64,000 bases of DNA. Source: Bubalus kerabau (Eukaryota > Chordata > Mammalia > Artiodactyla > Bovidae). The position numbers and the translations under genes were made by a program. The notes beneath the pieces are model-generated. The model saw only the letters and a program-made list of their open reading frames with translations. It was not told the origin of the DNA and searched no databases. The stretch covers positions 54,572,301-54,636,300 of the forward strand of contig NC_073629.1 in NCBI RefSeq assembly GCF_029407905.1, given 5' to 3'. Positions within the stretch are counted from its first letter, which is position 1. Each line of letters opens with the position of its first letter. Shown here in pieces: positions 37,738 to 49,439 of this stretch.

Positions 37738-37930
37738 CATTGGGTGGCACTAGTGGTAAAGAACCTGCCTCCAATGCAGGAAACTAAGAGACATGGGTTC
37801 AGTCCCTGGGTTGGGAAGATCCTCTGGAGAAGGGCATGGCAACCCACTCCAGTATTTTGCCTGGAGAATCCCATGTTCAGAGGGGTCTGGTGGTCTATAG
37901 GGTTGCAAAGAGTCAGACACAATTGAAATG
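37738..37930 (+). mobile_element. Bov-tA SINE
   Basis: GGGTGGCACTAGTGGTAAAG head, Bov-A body (GGCAACCCACTCCAGTATTT), ending CAGACACAATTGAAATGAC. Confidence 0.9.
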
Positions 37931-38507
37931 ACAGCACGCATGCACATCATAAGTTAAGCATTTAATCCCATCACCATGGCAATTTACAAGGCATAAAATA
38001 TGAACTTTAAATTTTTAATGAAGAATGAGATAAACATAAGGCACCACTACAAGAAGATTGTTTTCTCTTAACTAAAAGAAAAATTCATTGAAATTACCTA
38101 TGCTTCTTACAGAAAATAAGGAAACATGGGGAGAAAACAACTTAATTTTAGGATCATTTCCTTCCAGTTTTATTTTTGTTTTGGTTTTTGCTGGCCTGCT
38201 AGTTGTATACAATTATACCATTATAAAATTCAATGATAAGATATTGAGATCCTTTTGACTCATTATTTCTCATAGGTTTTCTTGATGTTGTAGTTTCTCT
38301 AAACATCATTTTTATATCATAACAGTTCACACATGGATATGTCATAGTTTACAAAATCATTTCCCTACTGAATCATAGATTTTTCTCTTTTTATTACTAA
38401 TATTGCATATTATTACTAATACGTAACTCTGTTCATGTGATTTCCTTTGCAGAGACCTCTGGAAGTAGTAAGAGTACTAGGCTAAAGAGCATAAACATTT
38501 TAAGGTT

Positions 38508-38791
38508 TCTGCTGCTGCTGCTGCTGCTGCTAAGTCGCTTCAGTTGTGTCTGACTCTGTGCGACCCCATAGACGGCAGCCCAGCAGGCTCCCTTGTCCCT
38601 GGGATTCTCCAGGCAAGAACACTGGAGTGGGCTGCCATTTCCTTCTCCAATGCATGAAAGTGAAAAGTGAAAGTGAAGTCGCTCAGTCGTGTCCGACTCT
38701 TAGCAACCCCATGGACTGCAGCCTATCAGGCTCCTCTGTCCGTGGGATTTTCCAGGCAAGAGTACTGGAGTGGGGTGCCATTGCCTTCTCT
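38508..38791 (+). mobile_element. Bov-A2 SINE (dimeric Bov-A)
   Basis: (CTG)n head followed by two Bov-A units joined by ATGAAAGTGAAAAGTGAAAG, ending CCATTGCCTTCTCTG. Imperfect 11-bp flanking repeats: TAAGGTTTCTG (38501) and TAAAGCTTCTG (38793). Confidence 0.93.
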
Positions 38792-38794
38792 GTA

Positions 38795-40240
38795 AAGCTT
38801 CTGATATATCAAATTATTTCCCAAGGAGATTACACTAATTTTCTTTCCTGTAAACAGTATGAGTAATACCCTCATGAGGTGGGCATCATCTTTAAAAATA
38901 AAAGTCTTTGCTAATTCCATATATGAAAAGAATCTCATTGTTGCTTTACTGTACATTTCTTTGAATTGGCTTGAATGCTTCCCAATATGCTTCAACAATG
39001 AGCTTCATTACTCTTTTCCATTTCCATTTACCTAAACTGGAGTATTTTGCTGAGAAGATACAAATGTAGAACTTAATGCAAACTCTCTCACAATGACAGC
39101 TTGTCATCTCAGAGTGAAGCCACTGTTGTCAAGGGGAAAAAAACAAACAAACAAAAAAAAAACCAAACCAACAAAATGTAGCTCAGTGTCTTTATCCAGC
39201 TTAAAATCAAATCACTCAAATTCATTTTAGAAACAACAGCAAAAGTTAACACCTCTCTTCCTCCCCAACACCACACAACAGTACAAGCTGGAATAATGAA
39301 ATGTGAAAGTACTAAATCACAATGCTTCTAAGAATAGAAATAAATATTCCGTATTAGGCAAGATCAAAATAGGACTTGGACTGTCACAGTCATTGTGACA
39401 AACACAGCTGCTGAGGCAGCATCAGTGAGTTCCCCAGCTTGCTGTGCTGGAGTGTTACAAAACTGGCCTTATCTGCCTCTGAAAAACATTTACTCTCCCC
39501 AGAGGCAAGACACAAGATGTTTATTTTCCCTGAAAAAAATCAATCCCAAGATAACCTTAAAAATGTATTCTGGAAGATTTGGAGATGACAAACACTGAGA
39601 ACTCCCTTTCTCAAATAAGAGGTTTTTTCCGAAGGCTCCCAGGCAGGGACACAAAACAGAACACTCCCAACGGACTGTGGATTAAGGAACAATAGGGGAC
39701 AACCAGCTTTCTGATAGAAACACAAAAGGTCCCAAGGCTTTTACTAAACTGAGGTGTCCAGGGGCTCTTATTTCCTTCTAGTCAGTGGAGATAGCAGAAT
39801 CTGAGGAAACAAACTTCTCTGTAGTAATGCAAAGGCCTACTGTAAAATTTTAGAATCTAAGAAAGGCCTTCCATTGGGAGAATTTGTTTCTCAGTGATAG
39901 ATTCCTTTTAAGATGTAGCAAGGAGTCAAGAATCTTTCTTTACCATCTAAGCCACCAGGTCAATATGGCAAGACTCACTGCAATGTCACACTTACTCAAC
40001 CTGCCTTGTGCAATTCCATAAGTATAAGGCTTTAGGTTGCATAAAATGAAAGTATTCTATTTTCATCCATTTGAAAGATTCAAACTCTGAACACCATATT
40101 TACTTAAAATTAAGAAAGGGTATTTCACTTCACCAATGTTCCCACCCTAGGATCACTGTCATGAATCACTGCCTTAAGCCACACTGACCTCCATAGGCTA
40201 CATTCACTGTTCTTCCCTCTGCTTTCCCAGAAGACTAATA
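38795..40240. other. intron or intergenic, nothing recognised
   Basis: Includes a simple A/C run (AAACAAACAAAC) near 39140-39165. No gene seen. Confidence 0.45.
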
Positions 40241-40241
40241 G

Positions 40242-41180
40242 ATCATGGCGTCTGGTCCCATCACTTCATGGCAAATAGATGAGGAAACAATGGAAACTGA
40301 AAAACTATTTTTTGGGGCTCCAAAATCACTGCAGATGGTGACTGCAGCCATGAAATTAAGATGCTTGTTCCTTGGAAGAAAAGCTATGACAAACCTGCTG
40401 CTACTGCTAAGTCACTTCAGTCGTGTCTGACTCTGTGAGACCCCATAGACAGCAGCCCACCAGGCTCCCCCGTCCCTGGGATTCTCCAGCAAGAACACTG
40501 GAGTGGGTTGCCATTTCCTTCTCCAATGCATGAAAGTGAAAAGTGAAAGGGAAGTCGCTCAGTTGTGTCTGACTCTTAGCGACCCCATGGACTGCAGCCT
40601 ACCGGGCTCCTCCGTCCATGGGATTTTCCAGGCAAGAGTACTGGAGTGGGGTGCCATTGCCTTCTCCGATGACAAACCTAGACAGCATATTAAGAAGAAA
40701 GACATTACTTTGCCAACAAAGATCTGTATAGTTAAAGTTATGGTTTCTAGTAGTCATGTATGGATATGAGAGTTGGACCATAAAGAAGGCTGAGCACCGA
40801 AGAATTGATGCTTGTGAACTGTGGTGTTGGAGAAGACTCTCAAAAGTCCCTTGGACTGCAGGGAGATCAAACCAGTTAATCCTAAAGGAAATAAATCCCG
40901 AATATTCATTGGAAGGACTGATGATGAAGTTGAAACTCCAATACTTTGGCCACCTGATGGGAAGAGCTGACTCATTAGAAAAGACCCTGATCCTGGGAAG
41001 ACTGAAGGCAGGAGGAGAAGGGGACAACAGAGGGTGAGATGGTTGACATCACTTACTCAGTGGAGTAAGTGATGAGTTTGAGCAAGCTCTGGGAGATGGT
41101 GAAAGACAGGGAAGCCTGCTGTGCTGCAGTCCATGGGGTCGCAATGAGCTGTACATGACTGGGCAACTGAACGATAGTTC
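40242..41180 (+). mobile_element. BovB 3' fragment, interrupted by Bov-A2
   Basis: Starts at ATCATGGCGTCTGGTCCCAT, within the C-terminal RT region, and runs to the BovB 3' end (GGTCGCAATGAGC). Several indels relative to the other copies. A Bov-A2 at 40397-40668 interrupts it. Confidence 0.9.
40397..40668 (+). mobile_element. Bov-A2 SINE nested in BovB
   Basis: Full dimer with a short head (GCTGCTACTGCTAAGTCAC) ending CCATTGCCTTCTCCG. Exact 11-bp target-site duplication ATGACAAACCT at 40386-40396 and 40669-40679 proves insertion into the pre-existing BovB. Confidence 0.96.
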
Positions 41181-42896
41181 TCTCCCACTATTTTATGACA
41201 TGTAATAAGTTACTATTTCAAGTTCCTTGAGGACTGGGTCAGAATCTTATTTACCTATATTCTCAGGATCTAGCCCAGTGTCTCTTTCTAAGTCTAGACT
41301 TAGGGCCTGGATATTATGGCAGCTTCCCTGTACCAATTCATCAATGGGGTGTTCAAACATTTTTGGAAAGTTAGTGAAATTAAACTAAAATATTATGCCT
41401 TTTCTCAGGGATGGTACAGAATATGGCTGGAAGAAAAGGCAAGGAGTCTGCTACTTTTCTTCTGGTCAGTTGACATCCTGAGAACTGGCAAAAAGGGGAA
41501 CTAGAGGCACTCTTTAGCTGCCCTATTATCTCTCATACAGCTCCTGGCTTCTCTTAACAATGTTGTGAACAAATATTTAAAGAATAGCAGGGGGTGGTCC
41601 TAAGAAAGTGGAGGAATAGGACGGGGAGACCACTTTCTCCCCGACAAATTCATCAAAAGAACATTTGAACGCTGAGTAAATTCCACAAAACAACTTCTGA
41701 ACGCTGGCAGAGGATATCAGGCACTCAGAAGAGCAGCCCATTGTCTTCAAAAGGAGGTAGGAAAAAATATAAAAGACAAAAAGAGAGACAAAAGAGGGAG
41801 GGGCAGAAATCCGTCCTGGGAAGGGAGTCTTAAAAAAGAGAGAAGTTTCCAAACACCAGGAAACACTCTCACTGGCAAGTCTGTGGCGAGCCTTGGAACC
41901 TCAGAAGGCAACATAATCAGGAGGAAAAATAAATAAATAATTAAAACCCACAGATTATATACCCAATGGTAACTCCCAGCGGAGAAGCAGCACAGACTCC
42001 CACATCCGCCACTAGCAAACAGAGGCTGGGCAGGGAGGCCCGGGCTGCACTGCTTAGATTAAGGACCAGGCCTGAATGCCCCAAGGGCAATCTGAGGGAA
42101 CTAACTTGAGATAGCAAACCACACTGTGGGATAGCTATCCAGGGAAAAGCCCTAACCTAAGACACCGCCAGACCCGCTCACAGAACAAAGGACTGAACAG
42201 AGCCAGCCGGCTGTGGGCCGGCCCACCCCTGCCGGAGACAGGCAGGTGAGGGCAGCCAGAGCTGGAAGGGGGCAATTGTGGCCCCAGAGAGGCATCATCT
42301 ACCAAACTGCAAGCAGACTTTGTTGCTAACCAAGACTTCTTGGGATTCTGGACGGTCGACATCTGCCTGAGAAGGTGTGCTGGTTGTACACCCAGAAAAC
42401 CAAGTGGCAGGGATGGGGGAAGTGATAAGTCACAGCGACCACACTCACCAAGCACCTGGTCACCTGAGCTGCTCGCACCTGGGAAGGGCACAAAACGCAG
42501 GCCCAACCGAGTCTGCGCCTCTGAGGACTACCCAAGTACCTGAACCTGAGCGGCTTAGACCTGGGAAGTGCATACAACCTAGGGCCGGCCTCAGACAGTT
42601 CCTGGCAGAGCAACCTAGAGCCTAAGCAGTGTAGACAGGGAAAGCACACACGCCATGAGTGGGGGCAAACCCAGTGTGGCCGAGACACTGCGAGCAAATG
42701 CCAGTGTTATTTGTTTGCAATGTTCTTCCCTCCCCACAGTACCACTGAACAACTGAGCCTAAAAAAGTGTCCACCACCGCCCCCTTGTGTCAGGGCGGAA
42801 ATTAGACACTGAAGAGACCAGCAAACAGAAGAAGCTAAAACAGAGGGAACAGTCTTGGAAGTGACAGGTGCAATAGATGAAAACCCTGTAGTTAGC

Positions 42897-43020
42897 ACCG
42901 AAAAATGGCAACGCACTCCAGTATTCTTGCCTGGGAAATTCCATGGATGGAGGAGCTTAGTAGGCTACAGTCCATGGGGTCGCAAAGAGTTGGACACAAC
43001 TGAGCGATTTCACTCACTCA
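42897..43020 (+). mobile_element. Bov-A type unit inside the L1 5' region
   Basis: AAAATGGCAACGCACTCCAG to GGACACAACTGAGCGATTTC is one Bov-A unit. No clear duplication flanks it, so when it joined the L1 is unknown. Confidence 0.8.
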
Positions 43021-43424
43021 CATAGGAAGGGGCCTATAGATCTTGAGAAGTATAAGCCGGATCAAGGAACTATCTGAAAATGAACTGACTCCACACTGTC
43101 CACAGCAACACCAGAGAAAGTTCTAGATATATTTTTACTATTATCATTCTTTAAATTAAAAAAATTTTTTTAAAGTCCTCTATTACTCCTTTAATTTTCA
43201 TTTTTATAACCTACTATTACTTTGCAAAAAAAGACCCTATTTTTTCAAGCAAACTTCATATATATATTTTATAATTTTTGTGACTTTGTTTTTTTCTTTA
43301 ACATTGTATTTTTGAGAATCCAACCTCTACTCTAGATTTTTAATCTTTGCTTTTTGGTATTTGTACCAAAAATTTTGTACCTTTAAGAACCCAATCTTCA
43401 GTACCCATTTTTACTTGGGAGCAA

Positions 43425-43855
43425 GATTACTGGCTTGACTGCTCGCTCCCCCTTTGGACTCTCTTTTTTCTCCACTGGGTCACTTCTGTCTCCTCCCTCC
43501 CCCTTGTCTTCTCTACCCAACTCTGTGAATCTATTTGTGTATTCTGGACTGTGGAGAACACTTAGGGAACTGATTACTGGCTGGATCTGTCTCGCTCCTT
43601 TTGATTTCCCCCCCTTTATCGTCCTGGCCACCTCTGTCTCCTTCCTCCCTCTTCTCTTCTCTGTATAACTCCATGAACATCTCTGAGGGATCCAGACTGT
43701 GAAGAGCACATACGGAAGTGATTACTGGCTAGCTTGCTCTCGCCTCTTTTGATTCCCTCTCTTCTCTTCCTGGTCACCTCTATCTCCCTCCTCCCTCTTC
43801 TCTTCTCCATGTGACTCTGTGAACCTCTCTGGGTGTCCTTCACTGTGGAGAAACT
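43425..43855 (+). repeat. three tandem ~147-bp units in the L1 left part
   Basis: Each unit starts GATTACTGGCT (43425, 43572, 43720), has a CT-rich middle (CCTCCCTCTTCTCTTCT type) and ends around ACTGTGGAGAA. Unit spacing is 147 and 148 bases; units are visibly diverged. Confidence 0.88.
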
Positions 43856-44016
43856 TTTTATCTTTAACCTAGATGAGATGTTTTATCATTGGCACTGTAT
43901 AGATGGAGAAGTCTTGAGGCTATATATAGAAAACTATGAAACACTGATGAAAGAAATCAGAGGACACTAATAGATGGAGAAATATACCATGTTCATGGAT
44001 TGGAAGAATCAATATA

Positions 44017-45402
44017 GTGAAAATGAGTATACTACCCAAAGCAATCTATAGATTCAATGCAATCCCTATCAAGCTACCAATGGTATTTTTCACAGAGCTA
44101 GAACAAATAATTTCACAATTTGTATGGAAATACAAAAAACCTCAAATAGCCAAAGCAATCTTGAGAAAGAAGAATGGAACTGGAGCAATCAACATGCCTG
44201 ATTTCAGGCTCTACTACAAAGCCACAGTCATCAAGACAGTATGGTACTGGCACAAAGACAGAAATATAGATTAATGGAACAAAATAGAAAGCTCAGAGAT
44301 AAATCCATGCACCTATGGACACCTTTTCTTTGACAAAGGAGGCAAGAATAAACAATGGAGAAAAGAAAATCTTTTTAACAAGTGGTGCTGGGAAAACTGG
44401 TCAACCACTTGTAAAAGAATGAAACTAGAACACTTTCTAACACCATATACAAAAATAAACTCAAAATGGATTAAAGATCTAAATGTAAGACCAGAAACTA
44501 TAAAACTCCTAGAGGAGAACATATGCAAAACACTCTCTGACATAAATCACAACAGGATCCTCTATGACTCACCTCCCAGAATATTGGAAATAAAAGTAAA
44601 AATAAACAAATGGGACCTAATTAAAATTAAAAGCTTTTGCACAACAAAGGAAAATATAAGCAAGGTGAAAATACAGCTTTCAGAATGGGAGAAAATAATA
44701 GCAAATGAAGCAACTGACAAAGAATTAATCTCAAAAATATACAAACAGCTCCTGCAGCTCAATTCCAGAAAAAAAAATGACCCAATCAAAAAATGGGCCA
44801 AAGAACTGAACAGACATTCCTCCAAAGAAGACATACAGATGGCTAACAAACACATGAAAAGATGCTCAACATCACTCATTATCAGAGAAATGCAAATCAA
44901 AACCACAATGAGGTACCACCTCACGCCAGTCAGTATGGCTGCTATCTTAAAGTCTACAAGCAATAAATGCTGGAGAGGGTGTGGAGAAAAGGGAACCCTC
45001 TTACACTGTTGGTGGGAATGCAAACTAGTACAGCCACTATGGAGAACAGTGTGGAGATTCCTTAAGAAACTGGAAATAGAACTGCCATACGACCCAGCAA
45101 TCCCACTGCTGGGCATACACACCAAGGAAACCAGAGTTGAAAAAGCCATGTGTACCCCAATGTTCATCGCAGCACTATTTATAATAGCCAGGACATGGAA
45201 GCAACCTAGATGTCCATCAGCAGATGAATGGATAAGAAAGCTGTGGTACATATCCACAATGGAATATTACTCAGCCATTAAAAAGAATACATTTGAATCA
45301 GTTCTAATGAGGTGGATGAAACTGGAGCCTATTATACAGAGTGAAGTAAGTCAGAAAGAAAAACACCAATATAGTATAATAATGCATATATATGGAATTT
45401 AG
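44017..45402 (+). pseudogene. L1 ORF2 C-terminal remnant with in-frame stop
   Basis: One reading frame from 44017 to 45402 encodes the ORF2 C-terminus (PKAIYRFNAIPIKLP, then CWWECKLVQPLWRTVWRFLK, and the end region EYYSAIKKN). A single TAA at 44272-44274, where related copies have a glutamine codon, splits it. The reverse-transcriptase core and endonuclease are gone through the internal deletion, so it is dead. Confidence 0.88.
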
Positions 45403-45780
45403 AAAGATGGTAATGATAACCCTGTATGCGAGACAGCAAAAGAGATACAGATATATAGAACAGTCTTTTGGACTCTGTGGGAGAGGGCGAGGGTGGTATG
45501 ATTTGGGAGAATGGCATTGAAATATGTACATTATCATATGTGAAACGAATCGCCAGTCCAGGTTTGATGCATGATACAGGATGCTTGGGGCTGGTGCACT
45601 GGGATGACCCAGAGGGATGGAATGGGAAGGGAGGTGGGAGGGGGGGTTCAGGATGGGGAATACATCTACACCCGTGGTGGATTCATGTCAATATATGACA
45701 AAACCAATACAATAATGTAAAGTAATTAGCCGCCGATTAAAATAAATATATATTTTAAAAAATAAATAACGAATAGCAGG

Positions 45781-47590
45781 CTGAAGTGGCATCAAATCAT
45801 TAGCCTGCCCAGAGTGACAAGTTAATAGCCCACCTAGGGTGCTCCCATGTCTCAGTCCTGCCTTTGCCCTCATCATAAATACTAAGTAATTATCGAGTGA
45901 ACCATAATACCAGATCAGGTTTCCCCACCCAGTTAAGCACCAAGGGTATGGAGGAGCAGGCCTAGCTCTCTAAAAGATATGTGCACACAGCTCGAGTACA
46001 GACAGTGGGCCTGGAAGGGTGATAAGCAAAGCAGTGGAGACAGGGCCTCGGGCATTTTCATCAGCTCTTGACAGGTGCAGAGATTCAGAAGCAGAGGCTA
46101 AGCCTTTACCCTTCAGAAAGAAAGGAGAAAAATTCATATTTGCCAACTTAATCACCAAACATGACATCTCACAAATCTGAATAGAGAAGTGCTGTCAAAT
46201 TCAGCCTGACTGGCTGCATTATAATGACAGTGAGTCAATTTCAATCAGTGATGGATCGCTGGATAAATGCCACAGCATTCTTAAATGACCTTAATATCTT
46301 ATCAAGTTATGATGTCACAATTCTTCTTTTTTACGAATTAACAGTATAAGCCATCGATAAAACCTGTGGGCCAGAGGAAGTATCAAGTTACCACCTAACA
46401 AGGATAATGTGTACCAAGTCCTTCTGTGTCCACTTGATGCCCAGTTCACCTTCCCCCAAGACCATAGACTCTGGGAAGGTAAGGACGTTGCCCAGGGCCT
46501 GCCACATATTAGGTGCTCTCTAATTATTGTAGTTCCAGAATCCTGCATGCTGTGATCAAGCTGACAATATTCATGTCCTGGGATGGTTTCAGTCTCATAA
46601 AACCAGTAACTTCTGACCGTGATCACTGTAAAAAATGCTATATCTGCACTACCATACTGTCAACCCAATGACAAAAATAAATTGCCACGCACTGCAAATC
46701 AGACTCGTGTTAAGATCAAGCTAATTTCCGACCACAAAATACAAAAGTGTAATGTTCACCAAGTACTGAATGACCACTAACATTAAACACAGAAGATGTT
46801 TAAAGTGAACACTGCTACTCACTCCCCCCAAAACAAGTAGTGGTTCCATTCCTGGTGCTTCTTCAGCATTGAGGGAGTGCTGAGTGTTGTACCGCTTCTG
46901 TTAAACTGCATCACCAAGAGCTGGTCAGATGCCTTCCTGCCTCTCACTATGAGCTCTTAGAAGAGTTCACATGCAAGACAGGGGCTAACACACAAGATTC
47001 TCAGTAATTGTCTACCAAATGGAGAAAGGTGGTGGGAGGTGGAAAGGAGAAGGCTCCCATTTAATGTGCTTTTAGTGAGATAGGTATTATGGTCTCCACT
47101 CTAATGGTGGGAAAGGTGAGAACGAGAAGAACGAAGAAGCTTGCTCAGGCTCAAGCTCACAAAGCAAAGCCAGAATTCACACCAGCTCTGACTAAGAGCC
47201 ATCTGCTACACCGCCTCCCCAGTGAGCTATGTTAAAAGGAGTTTTATATAGAATGTGATAATGCTTTAAAAAAAAAAAACAAAAACCTACAATCTATCTT
47301 CTAGAGAAACTGAAGGACACAATCTAAAAATCAGATCTGTAAAGTTTTCCTGTTCATTACTCAGTATTCCATCCAGTGAGACAGGATCACCAACTGCTCC
47401 CTCCATCCTGCTTGCCTCTATTAAGTAATTAAGATCAACATGACAGCCAGAGCAGGCACGTACATCCTGCTGCCACAGCCTCTTATAGAGAAACATGCAC
47501 TCATCCCTGTAATGACAAGAGGAGTAACCCAAGTTTCATCTGTATTTAAATGATGTTTTACATGGCTTTTCTTCCTGGTCTTCCTATTAA
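45781..47590. other. intron or intergenic, only old relics
   Basis: No gene seen. A weak MIR-like stretch lies at about 47080-47185 (GGTATTATGGTCTCCACTCT; CTTGCTCAGGCTCAAGCTCA). Confidence 0.45.
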
Positions 47591-47593
47591 AAT

Positions 47594-47800
47594 GAGGTGG
47601 CTCAGTAGTAAATAATCTGCCTGCCAATGCAGGAGACATAAGACACGTGGGTTCAATCCCTGGGTGGGGAAGTTCTCCTGGAAGAGGCAATGGCAACCCA
47701 CTCCAGTATTCTTGCCTGGAAAATCCCAAGGACAGAGGAGTCCAGAGGGCTACAGGCCATGGGGTCACAAAGAGTTGGACACGACTTAGCAACTAAAACA
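47594..47800 (+). mobile_element. Bov-tA SINE
   Basis: GGTGGCTCAGTAGTAAATAA head, GGCAACCCACTCCAGTATTC body, ending GGACACGACTTAGCAAC. Confidence 0.92.
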
Positions 47801-47931
47801 ACAAAATAAATTTATGCCATAACATCTAAATATGACCTTTCTGAATAACTTAATAAAGAAGTATTGCATGTCTTAATCTGTTAGTTGCTGTTAGGCCTAG
47901 TGCTTTCCTGACACCCTTAGGAGGAAGGGAG

Positions 47932-48115
47932 TGTAGCAGAATGGTTAAGATCAAGTTCTGTGTAATTTACCACCTGCTTGATCTAAATAAACTAAGTATC
48001 AGTTTTCTCATCTGCAAAATAACGATGACAATAAGAATTAAATATTTTAAGAATTAAATGAGGTAACTATAAAAATCAAATGCTTAGCATAGCAGGAGGT
48101 TCGAAGTAAATGCTC
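47932..48115 (+). repeat. MIR SINE relic
   Basis: GTGTAGCAGAATGGTTAAGA, CAGTTTTCTCATCTGCAAAA and AATGCTTAGCATAGCAGGAG follow the full MIR order. Confidence 0.7.
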
Positions 48116-48646
48116 AAAAATACTAATTTACTAACTAATAGGTATATCTAAAATGAATTCTTTAAAGGTTGCTTTTAAAGCATTACCATCTGGTAAAGAG
48201 AAACCAGACTGGATGTTAGGGAGTTTGGTTCTCCACCCAAGTTAGTGATTTCCATGCCAGATTTTGCAATGTATCACATGACTTCAGTTACTACAAAGTG
48301 TTGTGAAATATAAATATAAATGTAACTTACCTCAATTATTTAATATATGACACATAGGGAAGACCAGGTATTGTGAAGCCAAAACAACACAGGATGATGC
48401 AACATTTTTAAAAAGTTAACCTGTCCAAGTAACCTCCACTTTTATGCCTATCTTTCCAATCAAGGTTCATGCTGCAGACAAGTCAGATATAGCTAATGTC
48501 ACCCAAGGCCATGTTTTAAAGTCTATAAACACAGATGCACACCAATGTGAATATATTTTATGCCACAGAACTATACACTTTAAAATGGTTAAAACTGTAC
48601 ATTTTATGTTATATATATTTTACCACAAAAAAATCTCTCATGTAAA

Positions 48647-48872
48647 GAAAGTGAAAAGAAAGTGAAGTCGCTCAGTCGTGTCCGACTCTTTGCGATCCCG
48701 TGGACTGGATCCCGTAGGCTACCAGGCTCCTCCCTCCATGGGATTCTCCAGGCAAGAATACTGGGATGGGTTGCTATTTTCTTCTCCAGGGAATCTTCCC
48801 GACCAAGGGATTGAACCTGGGTCTCCCGCATTGCAGGCTGACGCGTTAATCTCTGAGCCACCAGGGAAGCCC
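48647..48872 (-). mobile_element. Bov-tA SINE
   Basis: Reversed Bov-tA (GAAGTCGCTCAGTCGTGTCC to GAGCCACCAGGGAAGCCC) with an exact 12-bp target-site duplication CTCTCATGTAAA at 48635-48646 and 48873-48884. Confidence 0.94.
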
Positions 48873-48904
48873 CTCTCATGTAAAACAGGAAAACTATTCT
48901 GCTG

Positions 48905-49035
48905 CATTTTTTTTTTTTCTTCTTGGCCATGCCTCATAGCTTGCTGGATCTTAGTTCCCAGAACAGGGATTGAACCTACACTTCTGGCTATGAAAGCGTG
49001 GGGTCCTAACTACTGGACCACCAGGGAATTCTCTT
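48905..49035 (-). mobile_element. CHR-type SINE fragment
   Basis: Poly(T), then CTTGGCCATGCCTCATAGCT, GGATCTTAGTTCCCAGAACA, a GGATTGAACC box and ACTGGACCACCAGGGAATTC, i.e. a reversed tRNA-derived CHR element. Confidence 0.75.
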
Positions 49036-49124
49036 ACTGCTTTAAAATGAGCATACATGGATTATATAAATGAAATACATAGCAGGCCCCCATATACCAG
49101 AAAACATAACACATAAAAATATAC

Positions 49125-49435
49125 TTATACTGTGTCAAATTTGCTTTGTCCATAATTCACAAATTATTATAACACTAAATATTTCATTATGAATTTTTTG
49201 GTTACTTTTAATTGGAAGGATTTGAGTGGGGGAGATATGATCTCACTAATTTGTCCAGAAAAGGCATGGGTCTCTTTTATACTGTGTCAAATTTGCTTTG
49301 TCCATAATTCACAAATTATTATAACACTAAATATTTCATTATGAATTTTTTGGTTACTTTTAATTGGAAGGATTTGAGTGGGGGAGATATGATCTCACTA
49401 ATTTGTCCAGAAAAGGCATGGGTCTCTTTTATACT
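49125..49435 (+). repeat. perfect 152-bp tandem duplication (two copies)
   Basis: The unit beginning TTATACTGTGTCAAATTTGC at 49125 is repeated without a visible difference at 49277. The heptamer TTATACT recurs at 49125, 49277 and 49429, i.e. at both outer edges and the junction. Confidence 0.97.
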
Positions 49436-49439
49436 AGAT

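Larger units (their letters stand above)
41592..45770 (+). mobile_element. ruminant L1 LINE with large internal deletion
   Basis: The left part (41592 to about 43925) has L1 5'-region character: GC-rich leader with CpGs, then a T-rich segment and tandem units. The right part (about 43926-45770) is the C-terminal part of ORF2, the 3' UTR and an A-rich tail. Everything between (most of ORF1 and ORF2) is absent. The whole is bounded by an exact 10-bp duplication GAATAGCAGG at 41582-41591 and 45771-45780, so it behaves as a single insertion of about 4.2 kb. Confidence 0.85.

Noticed and set aside
38508..38531. (CTG)n run as a possible expanding trinucleotide repeat
   Set aside because: It is the normal head of a Bov-A2 SINE, and the same run opens the copies at 59062, 62418 and 63394.
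42000..42720. CpG island / promoter of a host gene
   Set aside because: It lies within the L1 insertion bounded by the GAATAGCAGG duplication, so it is best read as L1 leader. Kept only as a possible ectopic promoter.
44562..45257. 231-residue minus-strand open frame, hydrophobic
   Set aside because: Exact antisense of the L1 ORF2 C-terminal remnant; hydrophobic because the sense strand is A-rich.
48530..48634. Short A/T-rich stretch ending in CCACAAAAAAA resembling an old L1 or DNA-element 3' end
   Set aside because: Looks like a familiar mammalian repeat end but too short and diverged to assign.
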